Shown: positions 12,262-24,014 of the stretch, in pieces
Layout of the letters: every line of letters begins with the position of its first letter
How positions within the stretch are numbered: position 1 is the first letter of the stretch
Assembly: GCA_019787685.1 (NCBI GenBank)
Contig: JAHNUO010000005.1
Coordinates: 248,001 to 312,000 of the forward strand
Length of the DNA stretch: 64,000 bases
Reading direction: 5' to 3'
Source: Chiua virens
Lineage: Eukaryota > Basidiomycota > Agaricomycetes > Boletales > Boletaceae
Notes under the pieces: model-generated
What the model saw: only the letters and a program-made list of their open reading frames with translations
Databases searched by the model: none
Told to the model about the DNA's origin: nothing
Program-made: the position numbers and the translations under genes

Positions 12262-14082
12262 ATGCCTGGTTGGACGTTAGTGGATGCCCATTCAACCCAA
12301 GGCCGTACCTTCGAGCGTCCACTGAACCACGCAGAAGTCGCTTTTATGTGGGATGTGCGAATGAAGGGAACCACAGACGTTGGGTTAACGAACATTTCCA
12401 AAGACGCTCACCTTTTTTCGAAAGCTCACATCATTAGGTCGTGGTTGCCCGTTTCCCGCTCGCAGGTGGTACCATCCGCGGTCCGAAAATGAAAGGTGGA
12501 GACGGAGGCGGCTCTCCCAACGAGGAGCTCGAACCCGCATTCCAAGCTCATTCTATTGTTCGGGAACGGGAACTCTGTCGTTCGTCCGGACGAGATGCAA
12601 GACAAGGTGGCTGAGATTTTGAATGGCCCCCGTGCGCTTTCGGAGGACCTATTAATACAGTTACGCATCTTTCGTGAGAACGACCCACGAAGGGCAGATA
12701 TCCTGCATGTGGTGGTATCAGTGGTGCATTCAATCGTGAATGGTATTGGGATAAACACCGTGGCGCGGTGTTTCCCGGAGACTCTCGCAGGGGGAGGAGA
12801 GCCTTCATACGTCCCACTAGCTAGCGATAGCCGTTCCTTCTGCAATGCAGTTGCCGAAGAAATTTCGCTCGTTGATAGTGGCAAGACGACGGTGGATAAT
12901 GGCGATTGGACATGTCATATACCAGCTGATGAATGAGAAAGAACCTGGTGAGTACCATCCTTCCTTCATGACGATTGGCCGCGTTGATGGGACGGACAGG
13001 GTGGGCACATACTTCCATGCCGCGTCACACCCTCGACATCGACCACTCCGGCGAGAACAGGCTGTATGGTCGTCTCCTTCACAGACGCAGAGACTGCTAC
13101 TGTGATAGCCAATTGTCATCTCCACAACACAACCTCACGTCTGGAAACGCCTATATACGCCTCGCTCAGGTCGCGATGACTCGAGTACTCTATCGACGAT
13201 ACATGCGTGGAGAACTATCAGAGAAAGATTGGTAATATCGAAAGAGGCAGCCTTACCTTAATGTTAGTCCTCTCAGCTTGCGTCCGCGACTAGATAGAGA
13301 TTGGTTTGAGCGGGAGGTGGAGAACTCGTGCTTTCCGTGAGTTTCTTCTCTTATAGGCTTTCGTTCATGACACTGGGTACGACAGAGAGACGAAGCCAAA
13401 GCCACCTTCTTTCGAATGCCTTTCTCGGATCTCCTCACTTTCGACCGCTTCGCCGGGTTGATCAAGAAGCAGGCAAAGGCGTTTTTTGGACATCCCCTCT
13501 TTTTCGAAATCGTAGAAGTGGCAGGTATTGTTCATGCTCGCCGTGCATGGCTCGGAGCCCTGCGGTGGATAGAAAGTAAAGATAAACCTTTGAATAAGAA
13601 TGACAAGGTTACGGCCGTAACAGACCTCCCTGTTGCCGTTGCTCACGGTGGATCTAGCCCCAGCAACGTGCGTCTGTCCATCATCGATTGCCCACCTCAT
13701 TTCTGATGCATCATGTGTAACCAGATAGATGTAGTATGTCGGACTGAATACCCGTCCACTCTCGCTTTACGCTCTCGTGTCGCATCCAGTTCGTTACTAT
13801 AGCTCCGGAGACCGCGGTAGAAAATGGCCCAATACAGTTCTGCATGCGTCCGGGGGAGCTGTACTTTGGAGCCACGAACTTGGGTGGACGGATGAATATG
13901 AACCTATACTATGATAGAAACGTATTCGAAGACGGGGTGGTCAAAGAGTGGTCGGACGAAGTGAAGGCGGCGGTCTTGTCGTACCTTGAATTCCAACCAA
14001 TCGCGTCGTGCTCAGCGGGGTAGTGTTGACGGTGATGAAGTTCCGGCCTGACCATAGCGAGGGCGTTTCAGCTAAACTATGA
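12262..14082 (+). pseudogene. HxxxD acyltransferase-like protein, tandem copy 3 (heavily decayed)
   Basis: Begins MPGWTLVDAHSTQGRTFERPL and ends with the family's last residues before a TGA at 14080-14082. Much is lost. An internal in-frame deletion removes the QYFQLRLLNGS region after TTDVG. The frame breaks near 12450 and near 12570. The catalytic motif reads HSIVN, with the Asp of HxxxD replaced. There is a stop after LSEKDW in the second exon, a further break near 13310, and about 45 codons are missing from exon 3. This is the oldest pseudogene of the cluster and is certainly non-functional as an acyltransferase. Confidence 0.8.
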
Positions 14083-15897
14083 AATGAGAACCAAGCATAT
14101 CCTAATCGTTGAACCCACTGTTGCACGATAATACCTCGACATTGTCGATGAACCTGCTAGAAAACCAGAACTCGGTCGGCAGCAAACGATTGAGATCGTT
14201 CGTAGCTGATATGGTTCCTGAATATTTGCGCATAGTATGTCAACACTAGGTAATTAAAGATGATACGAAAGGATCACAAAAACGCACTTCAGCTTCTACC
14301 CCGCTCAAGGTTTGGGAAGTGAGAAATCTATCGAGCGCCATACACGCTCCACACAGATGGCGTCCCATTCCTGCTTTGCATTGATCAGTAGTAAAGCACG
14401 CGTCGTGTAATTGTGTGGAACAAAGACGTAGTGTCTGTTCATTAAATTTGAAATTTGAAACGTACTTCCCCGAGCAAGACCGTTGAAGACGTTTCGAGTC
14501 TTTGAAACAACCCAGTCGTGTACCTCAAATTCCTCAACGAATAATTGGCCTTTAGACATAATCGTTGGTAAACAGTTAGGGCCCCCGTCAAAACTAGAGG
14601 TACATTGATGTGACAAATCTATCCTGAATTCACATTTCTTGTTGTGTTATTTCCTCCAATCTGTTGTCAAGCACTGGCAGTTCAACTCATAAGCGGATTA
14701 CAACTGTGCCAGTGGGGGTTCTAACTGATTCTGAATCGGATCAACTCGCAACTTAAAGTTGGCCCATCGTGGCAGTAAAAGGTTAAATTCATTCATCTTA
14801 CGAAGCCATGACGTGACACCACTTGCCGTCAATGCTGGAGGCAGCAGAGTTCGAATTTCGAAAGGAGTGGGACCGCACATCGTAGTACTTAATTCCTTTA
14901 TAGCGCGGGAAGCGAAGAGGATGAAGCGGCCGCCGGGGGTCAGAACGATCAGTCAGGTCTGATAGTGATGGCCCGAGACTCAACTAGTACTGTAATAGCT
15001 TGGACCGATATGTAGTATATTAAATGCCGTGTAAGTACATACTACACGGTCTGCGCACAAACGGCACGCTGACAGCCGCATGGGCAGCTGCATGTGTTCG
15101 TGTCCCCGTAATAGGCAGCTTCTACTATTCATGTAGAATACTTCAGAACCGATACTACTAGAAAGAAGTGTTCGCAATGCTATAATTAGATCGATGTTAT
15201 CAGTTCCATCGGAAGAGAAGCCTGTATGGCGGCTGATTCTTTTCCAGTTATGATTGCTTCTATGGCCCGGATCTCTCACGTGTCCAATTGTAAAGTTGAA
15301 GCCATAGTACTTCATCGAATTCACCACGAAATTTATCAAATTTATTTACGTCGTGAAATGCGCGCAGAAATTACGGAAGTTGCTCACGAGTCACGCCAAT
15401 GGACCAGTGCTTAGTAGGACTCCGTGGTAAGTGTGCGTGCGAGGGAGAGGCTTCAAAGCTTCAGCTTCAAGCTTCAGGGCTGTCCGACAGTCGGAATCAG
15501 TCGGACTCTGTTTGTGCGCCCGTCAGGCACACATATGGGTCGGACTATAGGGCCCTGGGCTCCAGCGCTCCGCTACCCTGACCGCCTCCCATCGTTGTGC
15601 GTTGTGAGTGTCGATGAACTTGAGTGCCGCGGGAACTGGGGCTGCATTAGCAATGATGAGACGTGGAGCACTCCCACGAACCTTCGAGCACGCCACACCT
15701 TGTTGCATACATGCGGCACCACACACAGAAACCATTTTCGTGTCCTAAAGCTCATGCGATACATTGTAAAACTAATACTTACGTTGGTCAACCCTGGATG
15801 CTCCACGGGAAAAAAAATCACGCAATATGCGTCAATGAACAAACCATAAAAGGGACGTGCTTGGTCTCGTGTTGGTCTCCATTTCACACCCCATCAG
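14083..15897. other. spacer between acyltransferase copies 3 and 4
   Basis: About 1.8 kb with no recognisable gene on either strand. Near 15,450-15,510 there are short direct repeats (CTTCAAGCTTCAG-like). The last 20 bases (TTTCACACCCCATC before the ATG) resemble the promoter end of copy 3. Confidence 0.4.
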
Positions 15898-17833
15898 ATG
15901 CCTGGCTGGACATTAGTCAACACTCATCCCATCCAAGGTCGTACCTTCGAGCGTCCTCTGAGTCCAGCGGAGGTCGCCTTCATCTTGGATGCGCGGATTA
16001 AAGGGTCCGCAGATTCTGCACAGTACTTTCAACTGCGTCTCCTAAATGGTTCTCGAGATGCTTACCTCTTCTCGAATGCCAACATTCTTAGAGCGTGGAT
16101 CTCCACAAAGACGCGTTTCCCTCTCGCAGGTGCCACCATCCGTCGTCCAAAAACGGATGGCGATCTCAATGACAACCTCGGACCCGCACTCCAGGCTCAC
16201 TTTGTTGTTCAGGAACACGATCTTGCTACCGTTCAGCCACATGAGGTTATTTTCGAGGAGGTGGCGAACGCGGAGGAGCTGCAAGCCAAGGAGGTTGAAA
16301 TTCTCGATGGTCCACGTGCGCTTTCGGAGGACCTTCCTGTCCAGTTGCGTATCTATCGTGAGACTGATCCGCGCAGGGCAGACGTCCTGCACATAGTGAT
16401 GTTGATAGTGCATTCTACCTCAGACCTTATGGCGATTAACACCTTAACGCGGTGTTACCTTGATGCACTCGCAAGGGGAGGGGAACCAGAGCCTGCGCAA
16501 TATCCACTGGAGGAGAGGTTGGCGATGGTGGTGCCCCCTGCAGAGCTGTTTCCAAAGCAGCTTCGCTCGTACAATGTGGCACGGCGACGATGGAGAATGG
16601 CGATCGCGCAAGTCGTATATCAGCTTATGATGAGAAAAAATACCGTGAGTGCTACCATTCTTATTGATGTCCTGGGCCGTGTTGATGGGATGGGCAGGGC
16701 GGACAAACACTTCCTTGTCGCGTCACGCCCTTGACGTCGATTACTCCTGCAAGAAGTGGCTACATGTCTGTTACATTTACAGAAACACAGACTGCTACTG
16801 TGCTAGCCAATTGTCGCCTCCACAATCTCACCTATGGAACTGCCTATCTACCCCTCGCACAGGTAGCGATGACCCGAGTGCTCTACCGACGATACTTGCG
16901 TGGAGAGATATCTGAGAAAGAATGGGAATATCGAAAGAGGCAGCCGTACCTCAACGTAGGTCCTCTCAGCTTGCGGCCACGACTAGAGAAGGATTGGTTC
17001 GAGAAGGGAGGTGGAGGTGACTTTATTTTTTCCGTGAGTTTCTTCTTTTACAGGCTCCCGTTCATGACGCTGGGGGCGACAGAGGGGTGGAAACAAAACG
17101 GCCACCTGTTGGACGGTGCACCCCCCCTCTCGGAGCTCCTCACGTTTGACCGGTTCTTGTATCGCGCCGAGTTGGTGAAGAACCAGGCAAGAACACTTTT
17201 CGGACATCCCCTCTTTTTCGAAATCGTAGAAGTGGCCGGTATGGCCCATGTTCGGCGTTCATGCATGGGTGCTCTACGGTGGCTGGATCATAAAGATAAA
17301 AGCTCCGAAGATGATGAAAAGATTCTGTCCGTTACGGACTTGCCTATAGCCGTTGCTCACGGCGGGTCTAGCCTCGGTAATGTGCGTCTTCTCATCATCG
17401 ATTGTTCCTCAAATCATTTTTGATCTGTCACCAGGTGGACTTAATATCCCCGACTGAATTCCCCTTACCACCCACCCACCCACTCTCACCTTATGCTCCC
17501 GTTTCGCATCCACTTCGGGCAGGCTATGTCAACCCTCCCGCCCAGCTGCCATCGGTTACCACGGCTCCGAAGATTATAATGGATAGCCGTCCAACAATGC
17601 TCTGCGCGCATCCGGGAGAGCTGTACCTTGGAGCATCGAGCTCACAAGGACGGATGAAAATGTTCGTATATCATGATAGGAACGTATTTGATGATGGGGT
17701 GACAAAAGAATGGTTGGACGAGGTGAAGGCGGCGGTGTTGTGGTACCTTGGCCAGACCCACCTGTCGTGCCGTGCTCGTCGGAATGGGGTGGATCACGAT
17801 GAACGACACGGAGGCACACAAGCAAAACTGTGA
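15898..17833 (+). CDS. HxxxD acyltransferase-like protein, tandem copy 4 (intact)
   Basis: The only full-frame member of the tandem array. Exons 15898-16644, 16698-17381 and 17435-17833 join in phase 0 throughout, giving roughly 610 residues. The N-terminal block is PGWTLVNTHPIQGRTFERPL. The motif HSTSD (HxxxD) falls near residue 165, and the second half carries FFYRLPFMTLG, LLTFDRFLYRAELVK and a C-terminal PGELYLGASSSQGR plus EWLDEVKAAVLWYLGQTH. The His-Asp motif and two-lobed size suggest a BAHD or condensation-type acyltransferase acting on a small metabolite. The family has no function I can name. It is the likely source or surviving partner of the decayed copies upstream. Confidence 0.75.
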
Positions 17834-18039
17834 AGTGGAGTACTGAACGTCTGGAATTACATTCGTCCGAGCTTTTTGGCTTCTATTGAATAGTTTACTC
17901 TAGAAAGCGGCATGGTTTCCATAGATCTTAGACTGTCCCCGCTTGTTCCGATTTTACACTTTAGAATTTCGTCGCTACCTCGACCCAGCTTGGTCGCCCC
18001 TACCAACTTACACTTCTACTACTACAAATGACGGATCCC

Positions 18040-18469
18040 TTATGATTCAGACTCGAATTTCTTGACGATGTTCTTTTGCTATTTGACATCCACTCATCAA
18101 CACTTACACGAGTAGAGAAGAAAAACCTTGACATACGAGATAGCTAGTTGTCTTGCCGGTATTGTCATTCCTGATGGAGTACCTAGCATCCTGCAAATGA
18201 GCACGTCAGATCATGTCGACACTCTTAAATAGTGCATCACTTACCGTACCCGATGTATTCACATCTACTATCTCACCAACGCTGTGCGAGACGTTGTCCG
18301 CGCCGCCGCCAACGGGTCTATACTCGACTTTGTCTCCCTTCTGCAACCGGACGGTCAGTGAGTCAAGTAATAAATCATCACAACGCTCGTCACCTGGTAC
18401 CGTGTTTCAGCTTCGGCCTGCCGTCAGCGTCAGCCGCGAGACCATGAGCAAGCTTATGGGACTCACCAT
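18040..18469 (-). CDS. small TUDOR-domain (hypervirulence-associated type) protein
   Basis: Exons on the minus strand are 18340-18245, 18190-18137 and 18078-18040, all in phase 0, with TAA at 18042-18040. The protein is about 65 residues. It contains KGDKVEYRPVGGGADNVSHS, GEIVDVNTSGT, RYSIRNDNTGKTTSY and KNIVKKFES, the signature of the short fungal and bacterial TUDOR-like domain once described as hypervirulence-associated. Its molecular role is not established; the fold suggests binding of a ligand or nucleic acid. The best start is an ATG at 18469-18467 that is itself a 3-nt coding exon tail: the next bases are gtgagt, and a 126-nt intron follows. If right, the start codon is separated from the rest of the reading frame by an intron. 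Confidence 0.75.
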
Positions 18470-18989
18470 TTGCAAATTTGTTATGATTTCTGTTTGTTGT
18501 TGGTCGAAAGAAAAAGAAATAAGGATGAAGGAAAGCTGTTCGCTGTTGGCCTGGTTTATATACTGTCGATTTTTGATGAAGTAATATTCGACGTCACCGC
18601 GCTCAGGAGGTTTGATGACGTCGGTGTGCTCCTCTCCAATCTACCTTCCACGTGACCTGGTAAAGGTGGTACTCAGTGAAGTTTGATTTTATTTACTGCA
18701 ACGGTGCTTGCCGCTTCATTCTCCCCATCCGCATTGGAAAACAGGAATTCAAGACTTGACTTGACGCAGTTCGTCGCCGTCGCTTGTATTGCCCAACGTC
18801 GGTCAATGCACCGTTTATTACGTTATGAACAGTTTATTTGAGCGCTGGACCAAGGATCCATCTCGATTGGCCATCGATATCAGATTTGCAAACTGGGTCG
18901 ACAAAAGACCAACGCCACCTAGAAGGATGGTCATATTTATGCATCATCAACCTGTACACGGAGGACTGTCCAGATGTTTGGGGAACCCG

Positions 18990-20059
18990 ACTGGGATCAT
19001 CGGAATATGTGCCACTCCTCATCATCGCTGAACCCACGGACATCGTCAATTCCAAGTTCTTATCCTGTCTCGATTCCAAATTCCCTCGACTCCGTTCCGT
19101 CCTGCCAGACCCGGCGCTATCCATCTCGATCGAGAGAATGAACTCCAACTCGTCTCACGCAGCTTTTGTCGAGTAACAGCTTCCGTGTGGATTTGATTGG
19201 ACGACTACACGACTCACTCAGGCTATTATACCAACGCTTCCTCCCTGTCGCTCGCGGATCTCGACGTTCTCGTTCTTGATTACGACCTGCTTTTCGCCGC
19301 GTCCGACTCGCATGTCAAGCTTCACCACTTGCGTGTGTTGTACGACCTCGCCGACCGCCGACCGCCTCGCCAACAACCTAGGTCCGTTTCCAACCGACAC
19401 TGGAGGATGGAAAGCGTGCCAGTGGTGCGCGGTATCATTGGTCAGCATTCTCCGCGCGCTCCTCCAAAACGACGATGACGGCACGGGAAAGCACGTCAAG
19501 TACGTGTGGCTGGCGACGGACCACCCTCTCCCGCTCAGCGCATTCACGGATTCGCGTGTCTTTCCCGTCGATGAGGATGGCACCTTGCAAAACAAGAGTG
19601 ACAATGGCCGCCTCGGGGTGACGAAATCGGGTACGTTCAAGTCATTATCGTCCGAGCACGACGACGCGATCTGAATTTTGCTGACTCGGAGGCATCCTAG
19701 CCTGGGAGAGATATCGAGACATGCACACTGACGGATCTTGCGGACCAATATCCATACGTCGAAGGCAGGCTCGCAGGCATGGGCGATGAGGCACTATTAG
19801 AAGACCCCGGAGTGTTGGGCATTCTGGATAAATTGGTGGCCATACAAGCGAAGGTATTCGCCAGTGGTTCCGAGTCGGAATGTAGCAAAACAAGGTTCGT
19901 CGTCCTTTGTCTCTTCAATGTCGCGTTCTCGATCCATCAAACATCCATCCCTCCAGCTCCTTTTCGAAACAGGTGATCAAGGCGGATCAAGAGACGTTTG
20001 AAGCGGAACGAGGAAAAGGGGCTGCCCGTAATGTGGTTGAATGTTGTTTTGGTGAATGA
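18990..20059 (+). pseudogene. fucosyltransferase-like protein of the fungal GT family, frame-broken
   Basis: The C-terminal half is clear: RLANNLGPFP, then KHVKYVWLATDHPLPLSAF, then EGRLAGMGDEALLEDPGVLGILDKLVA, and a last exon SSFSKQVIKADQETF ending in TGA at 20057-20059. Agaricomycete proteins with this order (YVWLATDxPxPL and a late EDPG-LGILDK-like segment) are related to O-fucosyltransferase-type enzymes. Upstream, LDVLVLDYDLLFAASDS is in another frame. The switch coincides with a tandem 7-bp duplication (CGACCGC twice, at about 19350-19363). An in-frame stop also precedes it near 19175. The 5' end is not resolved. Probably a pseudogene, or one whose exons I have misplaced. Confidence 0.5.
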
Positions 20060-20789
20060 TGATCGTTTATTTCAAAAGTCTGCTCTTCTTCATTGCACCA
20101 ACTATACAGTACTTGGAACACAGCATATAACATGGAATACATTCTTGTGACGAAGGCAGTTTATTCCATCTGTGTGGTCCAAGTCGACCGTCCTATTTAC
20201 CTCAGCGCTCAGCGCTCAGCATCCATCCCGACCGACAACACCAGCAAACTTGGATGGTGCTCCTTCCTTCGGTTGCACTCTGAAGCGCGTCCTGGCTTGG
20301 CAGGCGACCCATCGAAAGACAAAGACCACAGTATGCCACCGTGATCCGTCGGCTTCATTCTCGACGCTGCTTCCTTTTCCTCGTCCGTTTCGTCACAACC
20401 AACAGCATCGATGCCGTCCAGGACAACGTCCGTCGCGGACGCTCTCCCAACGATATTCGATCAGATGAAAATGACTGCCTCAAACCATCAGAAAATGTTG
20501 TCGCATCCCACAAAGTCCACGTCGAAGGCTCGAACCTGTTGCGTTTGCAGAAGTAACAAAACCCATTTACGGTGGGAGAACATCAAACTCACCGACGAGC
20601 GTCTTTTCGAACACAGATTTATCAAGCTGCTACTATGTCGTGCCATTGTCCTGAGAAAGGATGTTTCTCAAGCGCATAGAGTCGTCAAGTTTGTCGGCGC
20701 ATATGTCTTCTGTATCAGTCTGAAATGTACGCACGTACTTTTCTTTGATAGCAGGCCGCGTTGTCATCTGGTTCGGCCAGAAAAAGAAG

Positions 20790-20807
20790 GACGACGACGA
20801 CGACGAC
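20790..20807 (+). repeat. GAC trinucleotide run in the YCG1 relic
   Basis: Six GAC units encode an Asp run at a place where condensin subunit 3 proteins are naturally acidic. It is a slippage-prone tract. Confidence 0.8.
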
Positions 20808-20897
20808 ACCACTTCACCCCACTTCATCGCGTGCCTTCTCAACTTCCTCTCAAAAGGACTCGCCGCAAGGACAGCGTTGTCGAATACCGCTGTGTGC

Positions 20898-20911
20898 ATA
20901 TATATATATAA
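20898..20911 (+). repeat. AT dinucleotide microsatellite inside a YCG1 exon
   Basis: Seven AT units interrupt the conserved stretch between the YRCV and AAMVGYLDEI segments of the condensin relic. The flanking conserved frame is displaced here. Confidence 0.7.
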
Positions 20912-23230
20912 ATTCGCCGCCATGGTTGGCTACCTCGATGAAATAGAGTGCGTCCGTTTAAATTCCACACGCGACTTGTCTCAATTCATGTTTTACAGCG
21001 GGGACGGCTACCTTCTGTTGGGAACGGCCCTCATCGAGCGCATACTTGGCAAAGAAAGCGCATCCACATCCAAGCAATCTTCGCGCTTCTCGATACCCTC
21101 AGCCATGATCCCGCCGCGTTCGTGCCCTTGTCTACTTGATGTCTTTCTTGCTCTAACTGCACTAACTTCGGCAGGAAGTCCGTCGTGCCACTCTTCTCAA
21201 CATCCCACTCGCAAACCATTCTCTGTCCTCCCTCCTTGCCCGTTCACGCGACACCGACACTGTCATGGGTCACCTTGTCTACTCTGCCATTTTCGAGAAA
21301 AACCCAGGACGGTTCACTATGGGGCCCTTCCAACCACGCCTGCTTTCCATCCCCCAAAGGGAGTTCATAGTCCATAATAGACTTGGAGATCGTGAGCCGG
21401 CAGTCCTAGGTGCCTGGGTCGATGTCATGAGAGGATCAACCAAGGCAGAGGAGGGTGGTAGCGAGATGGACGACGTACTAGCGTTGCTCGAGTGATTCAA
21501 CCTGAGCGAGAACTCAATCGCCGAAGACGCGCATCTCGGCATATTGGCCGCTCACGTTGATATATTCGACCGCTCGAGTTCAAAGGTGTGCACCTGTCTG
21601 CTTGAAATCGTGACACGAAGTCACCTGACTCCAAAACACAGACGATTTTTGGACTACGTTGACCCAGAAAGGGCATTTTTGGTGCATGTATGTGTGGAGC
21701 ACTGTATCGCAACCAACGACCAAGCGAAGCTGGAGGTATCCCTTCCTGTTGTAACTCGTCTCGCATATCAAATCAAATTCAAAACATCTACAAATTCCAA
21801 GATCTCGATGTGGTAGCCCAGGAACGAGCTATACGGGTCTCAGCACTAATATGCTCCGATCGTGACACGGGTAAACGTCTGGATGATCTGTTCCTGGATA
21901 CCGTGTTCGTCATCGCGACGTGGAGATGCTCAAACTCGCAGCGAACCTCGACTGCGCGGACGGGATTGGTCGGCGAAAATGTTTCAGCTCGTGCGAGAAG
22001 AGAGAAGGACAAGGATCTCGTGGACGAAGGAGATGGAGATGGAGCAGACAGCAACGAAGACGGTGCCAGGCCAAGTACCAGTACCGTCAGGGTACACACG
22101 GTGCCAAAAGCTCCCAAGGAACTTGGCCCTGAAGAACAGGCACGAGCAGACGCGCTTGATCTTTGGTGCTTGTCTCTTTGCATCGTGATGTTGGAGCGCG
22201 TGAATGGCGCAAGTCAATTTATCTGCCCTGAGGGTCACTTATCATCTGTTGGAAGGGATCTTGGGTGAATTGATCATTCCGGCTGTCAAGTGCGAGCTCG
22301 CACTCCGTGAAGAAGGCCTCGTGTGTCTTGGGTTGTGTTGTCTCATCGCACACGTACGATCGCACTTACACTTATCGAATGCTGCTGATGTGTACATTAC
22401 TAGCGAATGGCCCTTACTTCCTTCCAGCTCTTCATCACACAAGTCCAATCTTCTCCCGAAGTACTCAAGACATGCATGCTTCAAGTCATTTTCTACATCT
22501 TCATGGTGCACAAAGTCCCTGGGCAGGGTGCAGTTGCAGTATGTTCTGTTTGATGCATTTTACCTTTGTCATCAGTGTACTGACACCTTTTTTTATGACT
22601 AGGGTGAACAGGTCATCGGGTTCCTGTTACAGACTCAATGGGGAAGAATCCGAAAAGGTTCAAGCCTTGTTGTGCATCCGAGTTGGGTTCTCCAAGCTTG
22701 TCTTGGCAGGTATGATTTCTGACAACTGGGTACTTGTCACTGGCACCATTTGTTCTGGGACATCTAGAACATTGATGGTGACATTGTATGACAAGCCTGG
22801 CAAGAGACCACCAAAAATCAGGAGTTGAGACAGTGTCTAACAAACTTCTTCCCTGTGTATTGTTATTTGTCAAGCATCAATTGGCAGTGGATATGCCAGG
22901 TAAGGTGAACAGTGTCTTGGATTGCTGAATTTTGGGCACTGATACTTCTGATTTCTGGTTCCATGACTGTGGTCCCTCTACATATCTTGACACTTTATTG
23001 CCCCAGCATTGACCAACCCTCAATGTCTACACACAATGCACTCAGAAAATTTGATGTGATAATCAGTAAGAAATACTCAGAGAGAAGCTGTCCAAGAGTA
23101 TGAACAACTCAAGTAGCTGGGCAAGTTATTTGAATTTTTGGATGATATTATACTGTTGTCTAAGTTGAACAGGGAGGAAATTGAGATGCTGAGGATGAGA
23201 GGGTGGAAACAGCACATGTGATTGGTTGTT

Positions 23231-24014
23231 ATGCACAACAATGGAAATGCTAATCAGGAAGTAGAGGGATAGGGATGAGAATTAAGTGACTGATGTGGAC
23301 TGCTAGATGACAGAGGGTGAATGGGTTACAAGGATCATGGCAAGCTGCCTAAGGATTTAAGGATTATGTGGTGCCTGCACCATCAAGGTGCTTCCAAAGA
23401 GGGTTGCACAAATGTTCTTGGCTGTGTAGTTTTGTTGTGAGATCATGGGGACTGAGCTGGACATAGGTTGACAGAGAAGATTCCTGTGCAACACATCCCT
23501 GAAAGGGATGAAGACAAAGACAAAGAAGCAACACTTGCATTGAAATGGCAGGATACACATGCTACATAAGTATGTCTTTCCATTCATTTTCAATTGTTCT
23601 AACACCTGGGATGAACAATCAGGGCACATTTACTGTATATACATATATCTTGTCTTGTTTGGATTGTTTCATCACTCTCATGTCGTGTAGGAGTACTGAA
23701 GGATGTCTTTATTGTCAAACAAGTCTTGTGACAGTCCACAAGCATTCTGGGCATGTACTTCAGGAAATAGAAATAGACAGAAACAGAAACAGAAACAGAA
23801 ACAGAATGTGTAAGATATAAGTCCCATGATTGAATATATGGTGGGATTAAGTGAGTCAACATGCATTGTGTAAGCAGGACCTTACAGCAAACACAAATAA
23901 GCAAAACAGGTTCTTTAAAGGAAACAAAGAAAAGTGATTGTGGCAAAAGAAAGAAAACCTAACACAAACACATTCTAGACCTTGTAGTATTGTTGTAGCA
24001 TTGTGCATAGTGGT
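23231..24014. other. AT-rich, CpG-poor gap, no gene seen
   Basis: About 780 bp between two convergent genes. Only one CpG (near 23684) was found. No convincing open frame beyond a short hexanucleotide repeat. Confidence 0.4.
23776..23804 (+). repeat. short CAGAAA hexanucleotide repeat
   Basis: About five tandem CAGAAA units in the AT-rich gap between the YCG1 relic and the GTPase gene. No function is apparent. Confidence 0.7.

Larger units (their letters stand above)
20411..23230 (+). pseudogene. YCG1: condensin complex subunit 3 (YCG1/CAP-G), decayed
   Basis: Condensin subunit 3 is the HEAT-repeat subunit that holds DNA in the condensin ring. Its segments appear in order across 2.8 kb: LPTIFDQMKMTASNHQK, ENIKLTDERLFE, SQAHRVVKFVGAY, TTSPHFIACLLNFLSKGL, MVGYLDEIE, RDTDTVMGHLVYSAIFEKN, REFIVHNRLGDREP, then a stop followed by FNLSENSIAEDAHLGI, then VIGFLLQT, EESEKVQALLCI, NFFPVYCYLSS and, near 23150, FEFLDDII. 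Frames change several times (near 20490, 20570, 20860, 22640), stops interrupt, and an AT dinucleotide run plus a GAC run lie within exons. The 3' third lies in the CpG desert and has lost GC-ending codons. Yeast condensin is essential, so a working copy should exist elsewhere if this organism uses it. Confidence 0.75.

Noticed and set aside
14830..14880. tRNA-like T-arm (GTTCGAATT)
   Set aside because: No matching acceptor stem, D-arm or anticodon arm could be drawn around it.
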